From: DASPRM01 sp035319065
Lineage (GTDB): Bacteria > Acidobacteriota > Terriglobia > Terriglobales > Acidobacteriaceae
Reading direction: 5' to 3'
DNA length: 6,204 bases
Assembly: GCA_035319065.1 (NCBI GenBank)
Contig: DATHDM010000071.1
Coordinates: forward strand, 1 to 6,204
Positions within the stretch are counted from its first letter, which is position 1, and each line of letters begins with the position of its first letter. Below are positions 1 through 5,061 of this stretch, in pieces. Position numbers and translations under genes: made by a program. Under the pieces are notes generated by a model that worked only from the letters and a program-made list of their open reading frames with translations, made no database searches and was not told where the DNA came from.

Positions 1-66
1 CAGCACCAGGGGGTGAGGGGACAACACGCACACCGACCAGGTTCGGGTTGGCGCCACTTTCTCCAT
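1..66 (-). CDS. possible N-terminus of a response regulator, running off the left edge
   Basis: Reading minus from the ATG at 66 gives 22 codons open to the window edge. They include the stretch VCVLSPHPLVL, a hydrophobic strand followed by a small polar turn. This resembles the first beta strand of response-regulator receiver domains that begin near 'ISPHPLVL', which I recall mainly from memory of acidobacterial regulators. The frame also stays open upstream of 66, and a GTG at 111 is an alternative start. Neither start has a clear Shine-Dalgarno sequence. Too little protein is visible to show a phosphoacceptor aspartate or an output domain. It lies on the same strand as rmd, with about 210 bases between them, so it is probably transcribed separately. 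Confidence 0.3.
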   Translation of the reverse strand, partial: MEKVAPTRTWSVCVLSPHPLVL

Positions 67-168
67 CAGGCGAAGGCGAAACCAGCGAGCTGAAGCAGGA
101 CCGCCGGCCACGATGCTATTGCAAGTGAGTGACCATACGACGGCCTGAATACCAAGAAAGACACGCCG

Positions 169-196
169 ATTTTAGCATCCGATCCGCGCCGCCCAA
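169..196 (-). promoter_or_regulatory. weak sigma-70-like promoter candidate for the left-edge gene
   Basis: On the minus strand TTGGGC (196-191) is followed after 16 bases by TAAAAT (174-169). The -10 matches the consensus at 5 of 6 positions, the -35 at only 3 of 6. It sits in the gap between the rmd stop and the possible gene at 66. The rest of 67-279 holds nothing I can support. Confidence 0.2.
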
Positions 197-279
197 CGCA
201 CCGTAGCCGGTGGACAAAAGTAATGATTGGCTCAAAACGGAAACCGCGGACGCAAGCTGGGAAGCCGCGTCCCATGCGG

Positions 280-1227
280 CTAGACTTGAAAGCGCTCGGG
301 AATTCTTGCGCGCCAGAACTCCAGCAGATCGCGCATGGTGTCCTCGATGGGAATGGCGGGAGCCCACCCGGTGGCGTCGCGGAGCTTGCGGTTGTCGCCG
401 TGGATCCGCGGCGGATCGTCGGAGCGGCTCCTGGCGGGGTCGCGTTCGATCCTGGCGGTGACGCCGGCTTGCGACAGCAGCGATTGCAACAGGTCCGAGA
501 GCCGGTAAGCTTTGCCCGAACAGACGTTGTAAACCTCACCCGGCTTGCCCTGCTCGAGCAGCAGGGCGTAGGCGCGCACCACATCGCGAACGTCGGTGAA
601 GTCGCGCTCCACGCTCAGGTCACCCACCTGGATGACAGGATCTGAGATGCCAGCCGCGATCGCGGCCACCTGCTGCGCCAGGGAGGACAAGACGAAGTGC
701 GTGGGCTGGCCGGGCCCGGTGTGATTGAAGGCTCGCGCGGTGATGACCGCGACGCGGTCCCCGTACTGCCACCCCCAGAGCTCCGCCATGGCCTTGGTGA
801 CGGCATACATATTGGCGGGCCGCAGCGGAACACTTTCAGCGATCCCGGCGGCGGGTGCGGCGGAGCCGTAAACCTGCGAGCTGCTTACGTTGAGCACGCG
901 CGCGCGGTCCGGCAGCCGGGCAGCCGCTTCGAGCAGGTTGCGCGTGCCCCAGACGTTCACATCGAAGGCGACACGCTGATCGCTGGAGGCGGCGGAGATG
1001 GTGCTGACGGCGGCCAGATGGTAGATGTGCCGCGCCTGGGAGGCGCCCACGAACTCCGCAACCTCCCGCTCGCTGCGGATATCCACTCTTCCGTAAACAA
1101 CCTTCTCCAGCGGCTCGGACGATTTTTCCAGCGAGCACGCCCAGCACTCTGCTCCGGCCTCCTTCGCCAGCAACTTCGCCAGATGCCTGCCGACGAATCC
1201 GTTGACTCCGGTGATGAGCGAGCGCAC
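280..1227 (-). CDS. rmd: GDP-6-deoxy-D-mannose reductase (GDP-4-keto-6-deoxy-D-mannose reductase)
   Basis: This 315-aa enzyme of the extended short-chain dehydrogenase (SDR) superfamily would reduce the 4-keto group of GDP-4-keto-6-deoxy-D-mannose with NAD(P)H to give GDP-D-rhamnose, in the cytoplasm. Visible signatures are the N-terminal Rossmann motif TGVNGFVG (residues 6-13), a catalytic serine region SSS at 115-117, and the YAVTK form of YxxxK at 141-145. Further signatures are NHTGPGQ at 168-174, GDLSVERDFTDVRDVVRAY at about 202-220, and a late SDDPPRIHGD substrate-binding stretch. The length fits bacterial RMD, about 300-320 residues. The start is GTG at 1227, preceded by AAGG eight bases upstream; the stop is TAG at 280-282. 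It lies 39 bases downstream of gmd on the same strand, and the pair forms the standard GDP-rhamnose module. A GDP-fucose synthase (fcl) is the main alternative, but the FNHTGPGQ and RDFTDVRDVVRAY signatures favour RMD. Confidence 0.88.
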   Translation of the reverse strand: MRSLITGVNGFVGRHLAKLLAKEAGAECWACSLEKSSEPLEKVVYGRVDIRSEREVAEFVGASQARHIYHLAAVSTISAASSDQRVAFDVNVWGTRNLLEAAARLPDRARVLNVSSSQVYGSAAPAAGIAESVPLRPANMYAVTKAMAELWGWQYGDRVAVITARAFNHTGPGQPTHFVLSSLAQQVAAIAAGISDPVIQVGDLSVERDFTDVRDVVRAYALLLEQGKPGEVYNVCSGKAYRLSDLLQSLLSQAGVTARIERDPARSRSDDPPRIHGDNRKLRDATGWAPAIPIEDTMRDLLEFWRARIPERFQV

Positions 1228-1266
1228 GATTGCCGCCTTCTGCCAGGTGATTCAGGACTGCTGTTG

Positions 1267-2259
1267 CTACGCGATGGCCGGTGCAGCGTTCGCGCTAAGC
1301 CGCCGGACCTGCTCCATGTCCTTGTCCACCATCATCTCCACCAGTTGCTCGAAGGCCACCCTGGGCTCCCATCCAAAGGTCTTGCGGGCCTTGCTGGAAT
1401 CGCCCCTAAGGTGGTGGACCTCGGCGGGACGCAGCAGGTTGGGATCAATTTCCACGTGCTGGCGATAGTCGAGGCCGACGTGGGCAAAGGCAATCTCCAG
1501 GAGCTCGCGGACGGAGTGCGTCCTGCCGGTGGCGATCACGTAGTCGTCCGGCTGGTCCTGCTGCAGCATCTGCCACATGGCGCGCACGTAGTCGCCGGCA
1601 AAGCCCCAGTCGCGCTCGGCCTCCAGGTTACCCATGCGCAGCTTCTCCTCCAACCCGAGCTTGATGTGCGCGACGCCGTGGCTGACTTTGCGGGTGACAA
1701 ACTCCAGGCCGCGCCGCGGCGACTCGTGATTGAACAGAATTCCCGAGCAGGCAAAAATCTGGTAGCTCTCCCGATAGTTGACTGTGATCCAGTGGCCGTA
1801 AAGCTTGGCCGCCCCGTAGGGGCTGCGCGGGTAGAAACGCGTCTTCTCATTCTGGGGCGAGTGTTCCACCAGCCCGAACATTTCGCTGGAGGAGGCCTGG
1901 TAACAACGGATCCTGGGATTCACCACGCGCACCGCTTCCAGCAGGCGGGTGACCCCGAGGGCGGTGAAGTCGCCGGTGAGCACCGGCTGATTCCAGGAGG
2001 TGGGAACGAAGGACTGCGCGGCGAGATTGTAAACCTCATCGGCTTCGGACTGGTTGATCGCGGCCAGCAAGGAGCTCAGGTCCAGCAGGTCGCCGGGGAG
2101 GAGCGTCACCCGGTCCTGGATATGCGAAATTCTCTCGAAGTTGACCGTACTGCTCCGCCGGATGAGACCGTAAACGGCGTAGCCCTTCTCCAGCAGAAGC
2201 TCCGCCAGGTAGGAGCCATCTTGCCCGGTGATCCCCGTAATCAGCGCTTTACGTGGCAC
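1267..2259 (-). CDS. gmd: GDP-mannose 4,6-dehydratase
   Basis: This NAD(P)-dependent SDR enzyme converts GDP-D-mannose to GDP-4-keto-6-deoxy-D-mannose, the entry step to GDP-rhamnose, GDP-fucose and related donors. It has 330 residues. Diagnostic features are TGITGQDGSYLAELL (about 8-22) for the nucleotide-binding loop, the RRSST segment at 34-38, NLAAQSFVPTSW at 78-89, and the SSSEMFG catalytic segment at 123-129. YGAAK (148-152) supplies the Tyr and Lys, followed by LFNHESPRRG at 175-184 and the GNLEAERDWGFAGDYVRAMW block at 210-229. The start is GTG at 2259 with ACCTC on the plus strand at 2269-2273, which reads GAGGT on the coding strand, nine bases before the start. The stop is TAG. It is somewhat shorter than the roughly 370-aa enterobacterial Gmd, as is common for the compact bacterial form. 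It is followed by rmd after 39 bases, so both are likely translated from one mRNA. Confidence 0.95.
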   Translation of the reverse strand: MPRKALITGITGQDGSYLAELLLEKGYAVYGLIRRSSTVNFERISHIQDRVTLLPGDLLDLSSLLAAINQSEADEVYNLAAQSFVPTSWNQPVLTGDFTALGVTRLLEAVRVVNPRIRCYQASSSEMFGLVEHSPQNEKTRFYPRSPYGAAKLYGHWITVNYRESYQIFACSGILFNHESPRRGLEFVTRKVSHGVAHIKLGLEEKLRMGNLEAERDWGFAGDYVRAMWQMLQQDQPDDYVIATGRTHSVRELLEIAFAHVGLDYRQHVEIDPNLLRPAEVHHLRGDSSKARKTFGWEPRVAFEQLVEMMVDKDMEQVRRLSANAAPAIA

Positions 2260-2268
2260 GTGAATTCG

Positions 2269-2273
2269 ACCTC
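2269..2273 (-). promoter_or_regulatory. ribosome binding site fixing the GTG start of gmd
   Basis: The coding strand reads GAGGT, then nine bases, then GTG at 2259. No ATG in this frame lies nearby with better spacing, and the protein begins immediately with the family-typical PRKALITGITGQDG, so the GTG start is well supported. Confidence 0.6.
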
Positions 2274-2320
2274 GGATGTATGTTGTTCAACGCCTGCAAA
2301 AAGATCAGGAGCGTCTCCAT

Positions 2321-2388
2321 GAATCGCAGCGAGCAAAATACATCTCGCCATGTTGGCACGGGAAGGCGAAACGAAGCTCCTGCGATTC
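2321..2388. repeat. inverted repeat in the gmd upstream region
   Basis: GAATCGCAG at 2321-2329 is mirrored by CTGCGATTC at 2380-2388. Both arms continue into GAGC/GCTC if one base is bulged. A second, overlapping pairing, CGAAGC (2372-2377) with GCTTCG (2389-2394), would exclude the first. The structures lie between the epimerase remnant and gmd, where the 5' leader of the gmd mRNA is expected. Confidence 0.35.
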
Positions 2389-2420
2389 GCTTCGCGGATT
2401 CTCACTTCGGTTCCAATCTA

Positions 2421-2621
2421 TCAAAGAGGCTGGACGGTGTCTGCAGCCTGACAGGTAACCTGGAGGATGCGGGCGCACTCGATCATGGCCCGGCCACCGT
2501 GATAGGCAGCTTTCCAGATGTGGCCCTTCTCGCTCTTAACCACTCGCCAGTCGGTGACTTGCTCATACCACTCGGCACCGGTTCGCTGCGTTACGTGGTG
2601 GCAGATCTTTCTCGCGCAGAG
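2421..2621 (-). pseudogene. C-terminal remnant of an AGE-family (N-acylglucosamine 2-epimerase-like) protein
   Basis: Minus-strand translation from 2621 to the TGA at 2421-2423 gives 66 codons. They contain GAEWYEQVTDW and then KGHIWKAAYHGGRAMIEC. The KG-x-IWKxxYHxGRA pattern with an upstream GEWY-like segment is the C-terminal hallmark of AGE-family sugar epimerases/isomerases, which are (alpha/alpha)6 barrels of about 400 residues acting on N-acylglucosamine, mannose or cellobiose. Only the last fifty or so residues are recognisable. The frame meets a TGA at 2622-2624, and I see no matching sequence upstream in any minus frame. There is no plausible start. It lies on the same strand as gmd and rmd, 161 bases upstream, so it fits a former member of the polysaccharide cluster cut off by deletion or insertion. 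A plus-strand ORF across it (2253-2654) has no recognisable content. Confidence 0.6.
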
Positions 2622-2814
2622 TCAATCTTCAGCGGTCCTTGGGTGCAGTTTTAGAGTGATGGTATGCATAGACATTTACTTCCGCTGTTAAATCTAAGCT
2701 GCAGATTATCGAACACTTGATGCAGTTCTGCTCACGGTTTGTGGTAGCGCTATCCAAGCGCAAAAAGCGGGCATCAACGGCTTAGCGGAAAGCGATAATA
2801 TTAGGAGGGGAACG
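2622..2814. other. non-coding spacer, AT-richer than its neighbours
   Basis: No gene is recognisable on either strand. I see a palindrome TAGCGCTA at 2745-2752 and two long-range complementary pairs. TTCCGCT (2680-2686) pairs with AGCGGAA (2784-2790), and ATTATCG (2705-2711) pairs with CGATAAT (2793-2799). The two pairings cross each other and may be chance. Confidence 0.4.
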
Positions 2815-2928
2815 ATGTCTACTTTACGCAGCTATATACTTTATACAGGGCTTTACTTTACACAGGGCACATGGCCTAGCTTGTTCGATGCTAGGCTTTC
2901 TTGGTGCGTAATTTTCGCACTGTCTTGA
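2803..2928 (+). CDS. possible short ORF (ATG 2815, 37 codons) with a strong ribosome binding site
   Basis: AGGAGG at 2803-2808 lies six bases before ATG 2815, the best Shine-Dalgarno sequence in the window. The ORF it would open is only 37 codons long and ends with TGA at 2926-2928. Its peptide begins MSTLRSYILYTGLYFTQG and resembles no family I know. Most of it is encoded by the three 17-bp tandem repeats and by a hairpin, which argues against ordinary protein coding. It overlaps the 3' end of the 46-codon minus-strand ORF. It could be the first codons of a gene truncated by the neighbouring insertion, a leader peptide, or coincidence. Confidence 0.2.
   Translation, partial: RRGTMSTLRSYILYTGLYFTQGTWPSLFDARLSWCVIFALS
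2821..2871 (+). repeat. three tandem 17-bp direct repeats
   Basis: Copies start at 2821, 2838 and 2855, exactly 17 bases apart: ACTTTACGCAGCTATAT, ACTTTATACAGGGCTTT and ACTTTACACAGGGCACA. All three share ACTTTA and CAG at the same spacing. Copies 2 and 3 match at 13 of their first 14 bases. The period is not a multiple of three, so it is not a protein repeat. Iteron-like protein binding sites, or sites near an IS end, are possible roles. Confidence 0.6.
2874..2896. terminator. perfect 7-bp hairpin overlapping the stop of the 46-codon ORF
   Basis: GCCTAGC (2874-2880), a 9-base loop, then GCTAGGC (2890-2896). The stop codon of the minus-strand small ORF (2891-2893) lies in one arm, as terminators often do. 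There is no T-run on the minus side and only TTT on the plus side, so intrinsic termination is doubtful. A structural or IS-end role is equally possible. Confidence 0.35.
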
Positions 2929-3031
2929 CAAGCTTTCTCAGCTGCGAAATCAAGTCCGCATGAAATAGCTGCTGGATGGCTTCTTCAGTTGTTAACTCGT
3001 TTGAGCGTTTTCTAACTCTCTTTTGGGTCAT
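2891..3031 (-). CDS. small basic protein of unknown function, divergent from the transposase
   Basis: ATG 3031 to TAG 2891-2893 encodes 46 residues beginning MTQKRVRKRSNELTTEEAIQ and ending KTVRKLRTKKA. Both ends are rich in Lys and Arg. The middle, LTTEEAIQQLFHADLISQLRKLV, reads as an amphipathic helix pair. I recall short hypothetical proteins of similar build (basic head, 'LTTEEA..LF') in diverse bacteria but cannot name a family. GGAG lies four bases before the ATG on the coding strand, close but usable. The start codon overlaps the region of the possible TTG start of the transposase and lies only 9 bases from its ATG 3041, so the two genes would be head to head. The frame also stays open further upstream, to 3382, but that part is antisense to the conserved transposase and is not believed. 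Confidence 0.4.
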   Translation of the reverse strand: MTQKRVRKRSNELTTEEAIQQLFHADLISQLRKLVKTVRKLRTKKA

Positions 3032-3040
3032 GTCGCTCCG

Positions 3041-3832
3041 ATGATGCGGATTGTCAATCTTGGACGCCTGATAGGGCGATTCCACAGCGAAATCAAGTGC
3101 CGGCGGTACCTGGAAGCTCTCCGCTGGCCAGATGGGATTGCCTGTCCGAGGTGCAAGACTACCACCGTTTCGCGGATCTATGACCGTAACCAATTCCAGT
3201 GCGACGCGTGCCAGTATCAGTTCTCGGTCACCGCCGGCACCGGCTTTCACAGGTCGCATCTGCCTCTTTGGAAGTGGCTGCTTGCCACTTACCTGCTTTG
3301 CGAGTCTCGCAGACGAGTGAGCGTAAACCAGATCAAGCGTACTCTGAGAATCAGCTACAAGACTGCCTGGCAGCTCCGCCATCGCATTCGGGCTGCTATA
3401 AGCGAAACGCGGCTTCGCCCCTTGTCGGACACGATTGTGGACGAAGCCTATCTCTCAGGAAGGCAGCGCCATAGCGGCAAGCCTTATTACCAGGTTCAGG
3501 AGAGAATTGTCCTGGGTGTCTGTCAACGCTGCGGTGGATTGAACTTCTTTCCGGTTCAAGATGTCGGGGCCCGAGCGCTTCATAGATATATCCCCGAAGA
3601 CATCAGGGAGATGCTTATCGTACTCTCATGCGATGGTTTCTCTGCCTACGAAGTCGCCCTCCAGAATCGACGCCGCGAGAAAAAACTAGCCCCTATCGAC
3701 CACAGGAAGCACGATTATGTTTACCCGGACATTAATCTCAACTGGGTGAAAGCCGAAATCTCTCGCCGGAAGAACCTCTATTTATTCCGGGACGCATTGT
3801 TGTACCTCATCCATGCCGCCCCAAACGCATAA
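3041..3832 (+). CDS. IS1595-family transposase, probably internally deleted
   Basis: This is a DDE-type transposase of 263 residues. The N-terminal helical segment runs SEIKCRRYLEALRWPDG. It is followed by a zinc ribbon with CPRC at 35-38 and CDAC at 54-57, then the family block YQFSVTAGTGFHRSHLPLWKW. Next comes a helix-turn-helix-like VNQIKRTLRISYKTAWQLRHRIR. The first catalytic Asp lies in IVDEAYLSG (D134), the second in LSCDGFSAYE (D198). INLNWVK near 231-237 matches the usual third-residue site, typically HTNTVE with Asn catalytic. After this the family normally has a block of about 40 residues (SLLKRG..GTYHHVS..) before N-x-x-LFRDTL. Here RRKNLYLFRDALLYLIHA follows at once, so that block seems missing and the length falls short of the usual ~300. 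Starts at ATG 3044 or TTG 3023 are possible; none has a good ribosome binding site. The element is probably inactive. Confidence 0.85.
   Translation: MMRIVNLGRLIGRFHSEIKCRRYLEALRWPDGIACPRCKTTTVSRIYDRNQFQCDACQYQFSVTAGTGFHRSHLPLWKWLLATYLLCESRRRVSVNQIKRTLRISYKTAWQLRHRIRAAISETRLRPLSDTIVDEAYLSGRQRHSGKPYYQVQERIVLGVCQRCGGLNFFPVQDVGARALHRYIPEDIREMLIVLSCDGFSAYEVALQNRRREKKLAPIDHRKHDYVYPDINLNWVKAEISRRKNLYLFRDALLYLIHAAPNA
3041..3832 (+). mobile_element. IS1595-family insertion sequence remnant (ends not located)
   Basis: The transposase gene shows an insertion sequence, but I could not find matching terminal inverted repeats or an 8-bp target duplication between 2660-2900 and 3833-3988. Only the coding core is therefore given. 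The flanks hold decayed gene pieces on both sides. Confidence 0.5.
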
Positions 3833-3833
3833 A

Positions 3834-3854
3834 AACTTCAAACCGATTGAAGTT
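3834..3854. terminator. 8-bp hairpin just after the transposase stop
   Basis: AACTTCAA (3834-3841), loop ACCGA, TTGAAGTT (3847-3854). Read on the minus strand the stem is followed by TTTTT overall (…GAAGTTTTTATG), a weak intrinsic-terminator shape. On the plus strand there is no T-run, though the hairpin begins two bases after the transposase TAA (3830-3832). The stem is AT-rich and would be only moderately stable. Confidence 0.35.
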
Positions 3855-3867
3855 GAACCTCTGCCGA

Positions 3868-3957
3868 TCAGCCTTGGACGGAGCGTCTGGCAAAATCACG
3901 CTTTTCCCACGCTTGCACTTGACGGTTCACGAGCGCGCGTACCTGAGCGCTGTCGTT
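3868..3957 (-). pseudogene. possible N-terminal fragment of an NTF2-like (SnoaL/DUF4440-type) protein
   Basis: The minus-strand frame ending at TGA 3868-3870 contains VRALVNRQVQAWEKRD followed by FA. This pattern, a charged helix ending in AWxxxDx, is typical of the first helix of SnoaL-like/DUF4440 domains (VRALLxxQVxAWNxGDxxxF). It breaks into unrelated residues and a stop eight codons later, next to the IS element. No start codon is clear, and further upstream the frame runs antisense to the secreted-protein gene. With only about twenty informative residues this may be coincidence; if real, it is a gene cut by the insertion. Confidence 0.25.
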
Positions 3958-3976
3958 CTTGGTGGGTTGCTCTGCC

Positions 3977-3981
3977 GGGAG
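3977..3981 (+). promoter_or_regulatory. ribosome binding site of the secreted His-rich protein
   Basis: GGGAG lies seven bases before ATG 3989. It selects this ATG over the in-frame GTG/TTG codons further upstream, and the peptide from 3989 starts directly with a signal sequence. Confidence 0.55.
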
Positions 3982-3988
3982 ATTGGGT

Positions 3989-4470
3989 ATGAAGGGACTT
4001 GGCCTTCGTGCGCTACTCGCTTTATTGACGATACTTGTCTTGGCTGCTGGCATTGCCGGAGCCAGCGATAAAGACAAGGGTCAGGGCCAGGCTCGTGACG
4101 ATAAACAGCAATGGCGAGACAGTGACGATCGCAATTGGGTGTGCACCAGGTCAGCGGTCACGATCAGGATGGCAACGATCATTACCACGGCAATCCACAC
4201 CACGACCGCGATGGTCATCACGACCGCGACGACTGGAAGCGCCACGGCTATCGGGACGGAAATCCTCCGGGCTGGGGGCACGGCCAGAAGCGAGGCTGGG
4301 GCAATTGCGGCTTGCCTCCCGGCCAGGCGAAGAAGTACGGCTGCAACACCTACGTCTATCAGGGTAAGCAGTACGACTACTTCCACGATGAGTCGGGCCG
4401 CGTTCACTGGCGCCCGCACGTCAAGCGCTCACGGCAGCGTGGACGTCAGCTATTGAAGCTTCCCACCTGA
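3989..4470 (+). pseudogene. small exported His/Asp/Gly-rich protein, frameshifted
   Basis: From ATG 3989 the first frame gives a signal peptide (MKGLGLR, hydrophobic core ALLALLTILVLAAG, probable cleavage after AGA near residue 25), then a charged stretch ending DSDDRNW at about codon 50. This frame then turns into Thr/Ala-rich nonsense. The frame one base back, open from 4126, carries on sensibly. It has a His/Asp-rich segment (HHDRDGHHDRDDW), a Gly/Trp-rich turn region, the motif CGLPPGQAKKYGCNTYVYQG, and a basic tail to TGA 4468-4470. Joined, the product is about 159 residues, 134 after cleavage. LPPGQAKK-type motifs occur in small periplasmic proteins of the RcnB-like sort. Two cysteines flank the motif, and the His cluster suggests metal binding, but the function is unknown. 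One base missing (or two extra) near 4126-4141 explains the break. A sequencing error is possible. Confidence 0.6.
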
Positions 4471-4541
4471 AGTTGATTCCCTCGCCGCAGCCCCTGCCGC
4501 TCCATGCAAACTCATGAGGAGGCAAGCTGCCAGCAAATTTA

Positions 4542-4892
4542 CTAAGAGAACAGCTGTCGAACCCTGCCGTGCATTAGGTTAAGCACAGTGTAGAGTTTCA
4601 CCACATTGGGCGAGTCCATGGCGATCCGGCTTGCCTCGATATCGGCCATGATGCGCTCGCACATTTCAGCGGTTCGCTGAATACGGGAGTTCACAACCGC
4701 GAGGGTCACCTGTTCGGCATTTTTCTCCCGCACCGTGGTGACCGCCCAAATCGTATTGCGGAGGTGATCCAACGCTCGCCGGAAATCATCGAGAATAACG
4801 TTTGGAATACCAGCCGTTGGCACTTCCTTCTCCACCTGCTCCAGTTCTCGTTGCAGCTCCTGCACGCGTTCAACCCAAGCGGTTTGCGTCAT
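4542..4892 (-). CDS. conserved-looking hypothetical protein, 116 aa, helical
   Basis: ATG 4892 to TAG 4542-4544. The protein has no signal peptide or membrane segment and looks all-helical. Residues 6-24 (WVERVQELQRELEQVEKEV) form a short coiled-coil-like helix. A loop with PTAGIPNVILDDFRRALDHL and a second helix pair containing RNTIWAVTTVREKN follow. The end is a long helix with MCERIMADIEAS and DSPNVVKLYTVLNLM. I associate this pattern with a hypothetical family seen in Acidobacteriota but know no function for it. A helical-bundle adaptor or regulator is only a guess. The purine-rich GGGGTGG before the ATG may serve as ribosome binding site. It is convergent with the frameshifted gene to its left (71 bases apart, no clear terminator) and lies 169 bases downstream of the discoidin gene on the same strand. 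Confidence 0.75.
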   Translation of the reverse strand: MTQTAWVERVQELQRELEQVEKEVPTAGIPNVILDDFRRALDHLRNTIWAVTTVREKNAEQVTLAVVNSRIQRTAEMCERIMADIEASRIAMDSPNVVKLYTVLNLMHGRVRQLFS

Positions 4893-5061
4893 ACACCACC
4901 CCAGCCACGTACATAGTTGGGGGAATCTTACTCCTAGCAGTTATGGAAGTTCGAGGCGGAGATTGGCATCCACTCTCGCTGCTCAGAGGATGGGGCGACT
5001 ATCAGAACCAAGCAGCACTCAACGCGACCTCGTTCAGGCGAGAGTCAGCCTATTCTGCTCG
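4893..5061. other. intergenic gap between the discoidin gene and the 116-aa gene
   Basis: No gene on either strand that I trust. An inverted pair GCTGCT/AGCAGC separated by about 30 bases lies near 4978-5020, but it has no T-run on either side, so no terminator can be named. The promoter of the minus-strand gene at 4892 should lie here; only a poor -10 (TAAGAT on the minus strand) was seen. Confidence 0.3.

Noticed and set aside
264..280. GCCGC-N7-GCGGC hairpin at the rmd stop as a terminator
   Set aside because: The stem is only five pairs and no T-run follows on the minus strand.
223..645. 140-codon plus-strand ORF and a 172-codon minus ORF at 66-584
   Set aside because: Both overlap the 3' half of rmd in wrong frames and show only low-complexity shadow composition.
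697..2322. 541-codon plus-strand ORF opposite gmd and rmd
   Set aside because: It is the antisense shadow of two well-recognised enzymes in GC-rich DNA. Its translation is His/Gly/Val-rich with no domain and it crosses both genes and their spacer.
2253..2654. 133-codon plus-strand ORF
   Set aside because: It runs antisense to the gmd leader and to the AGE-family remnant, has no ribosome binding site and no recognisable content.
2925..2930. Perfect TTGACA as a -35 for the transposase
   Set aside because: No acceptable -10 lies 16-18 bases downstream (aatcaa is found there), and the hexamer is inside the small minus-strand ORF.
3032..3382. Upstream extension of the 46-codon minus ORF to 163 codons
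   Set aside because: This part is antisense to the conserved zinc-ribbon and helix-turn-helix coding region of the transposase; only the part downstream of ATG 3031 is free of it.
4513..4532. GAGGAGG followed by GGCA-AGC-TGCC between the convergent genes
   Set aside because: No start codon follows the Shine-Dalgarno-like run at a usable distance, and a 4-bp stem without a T-run is not a credible terminator.
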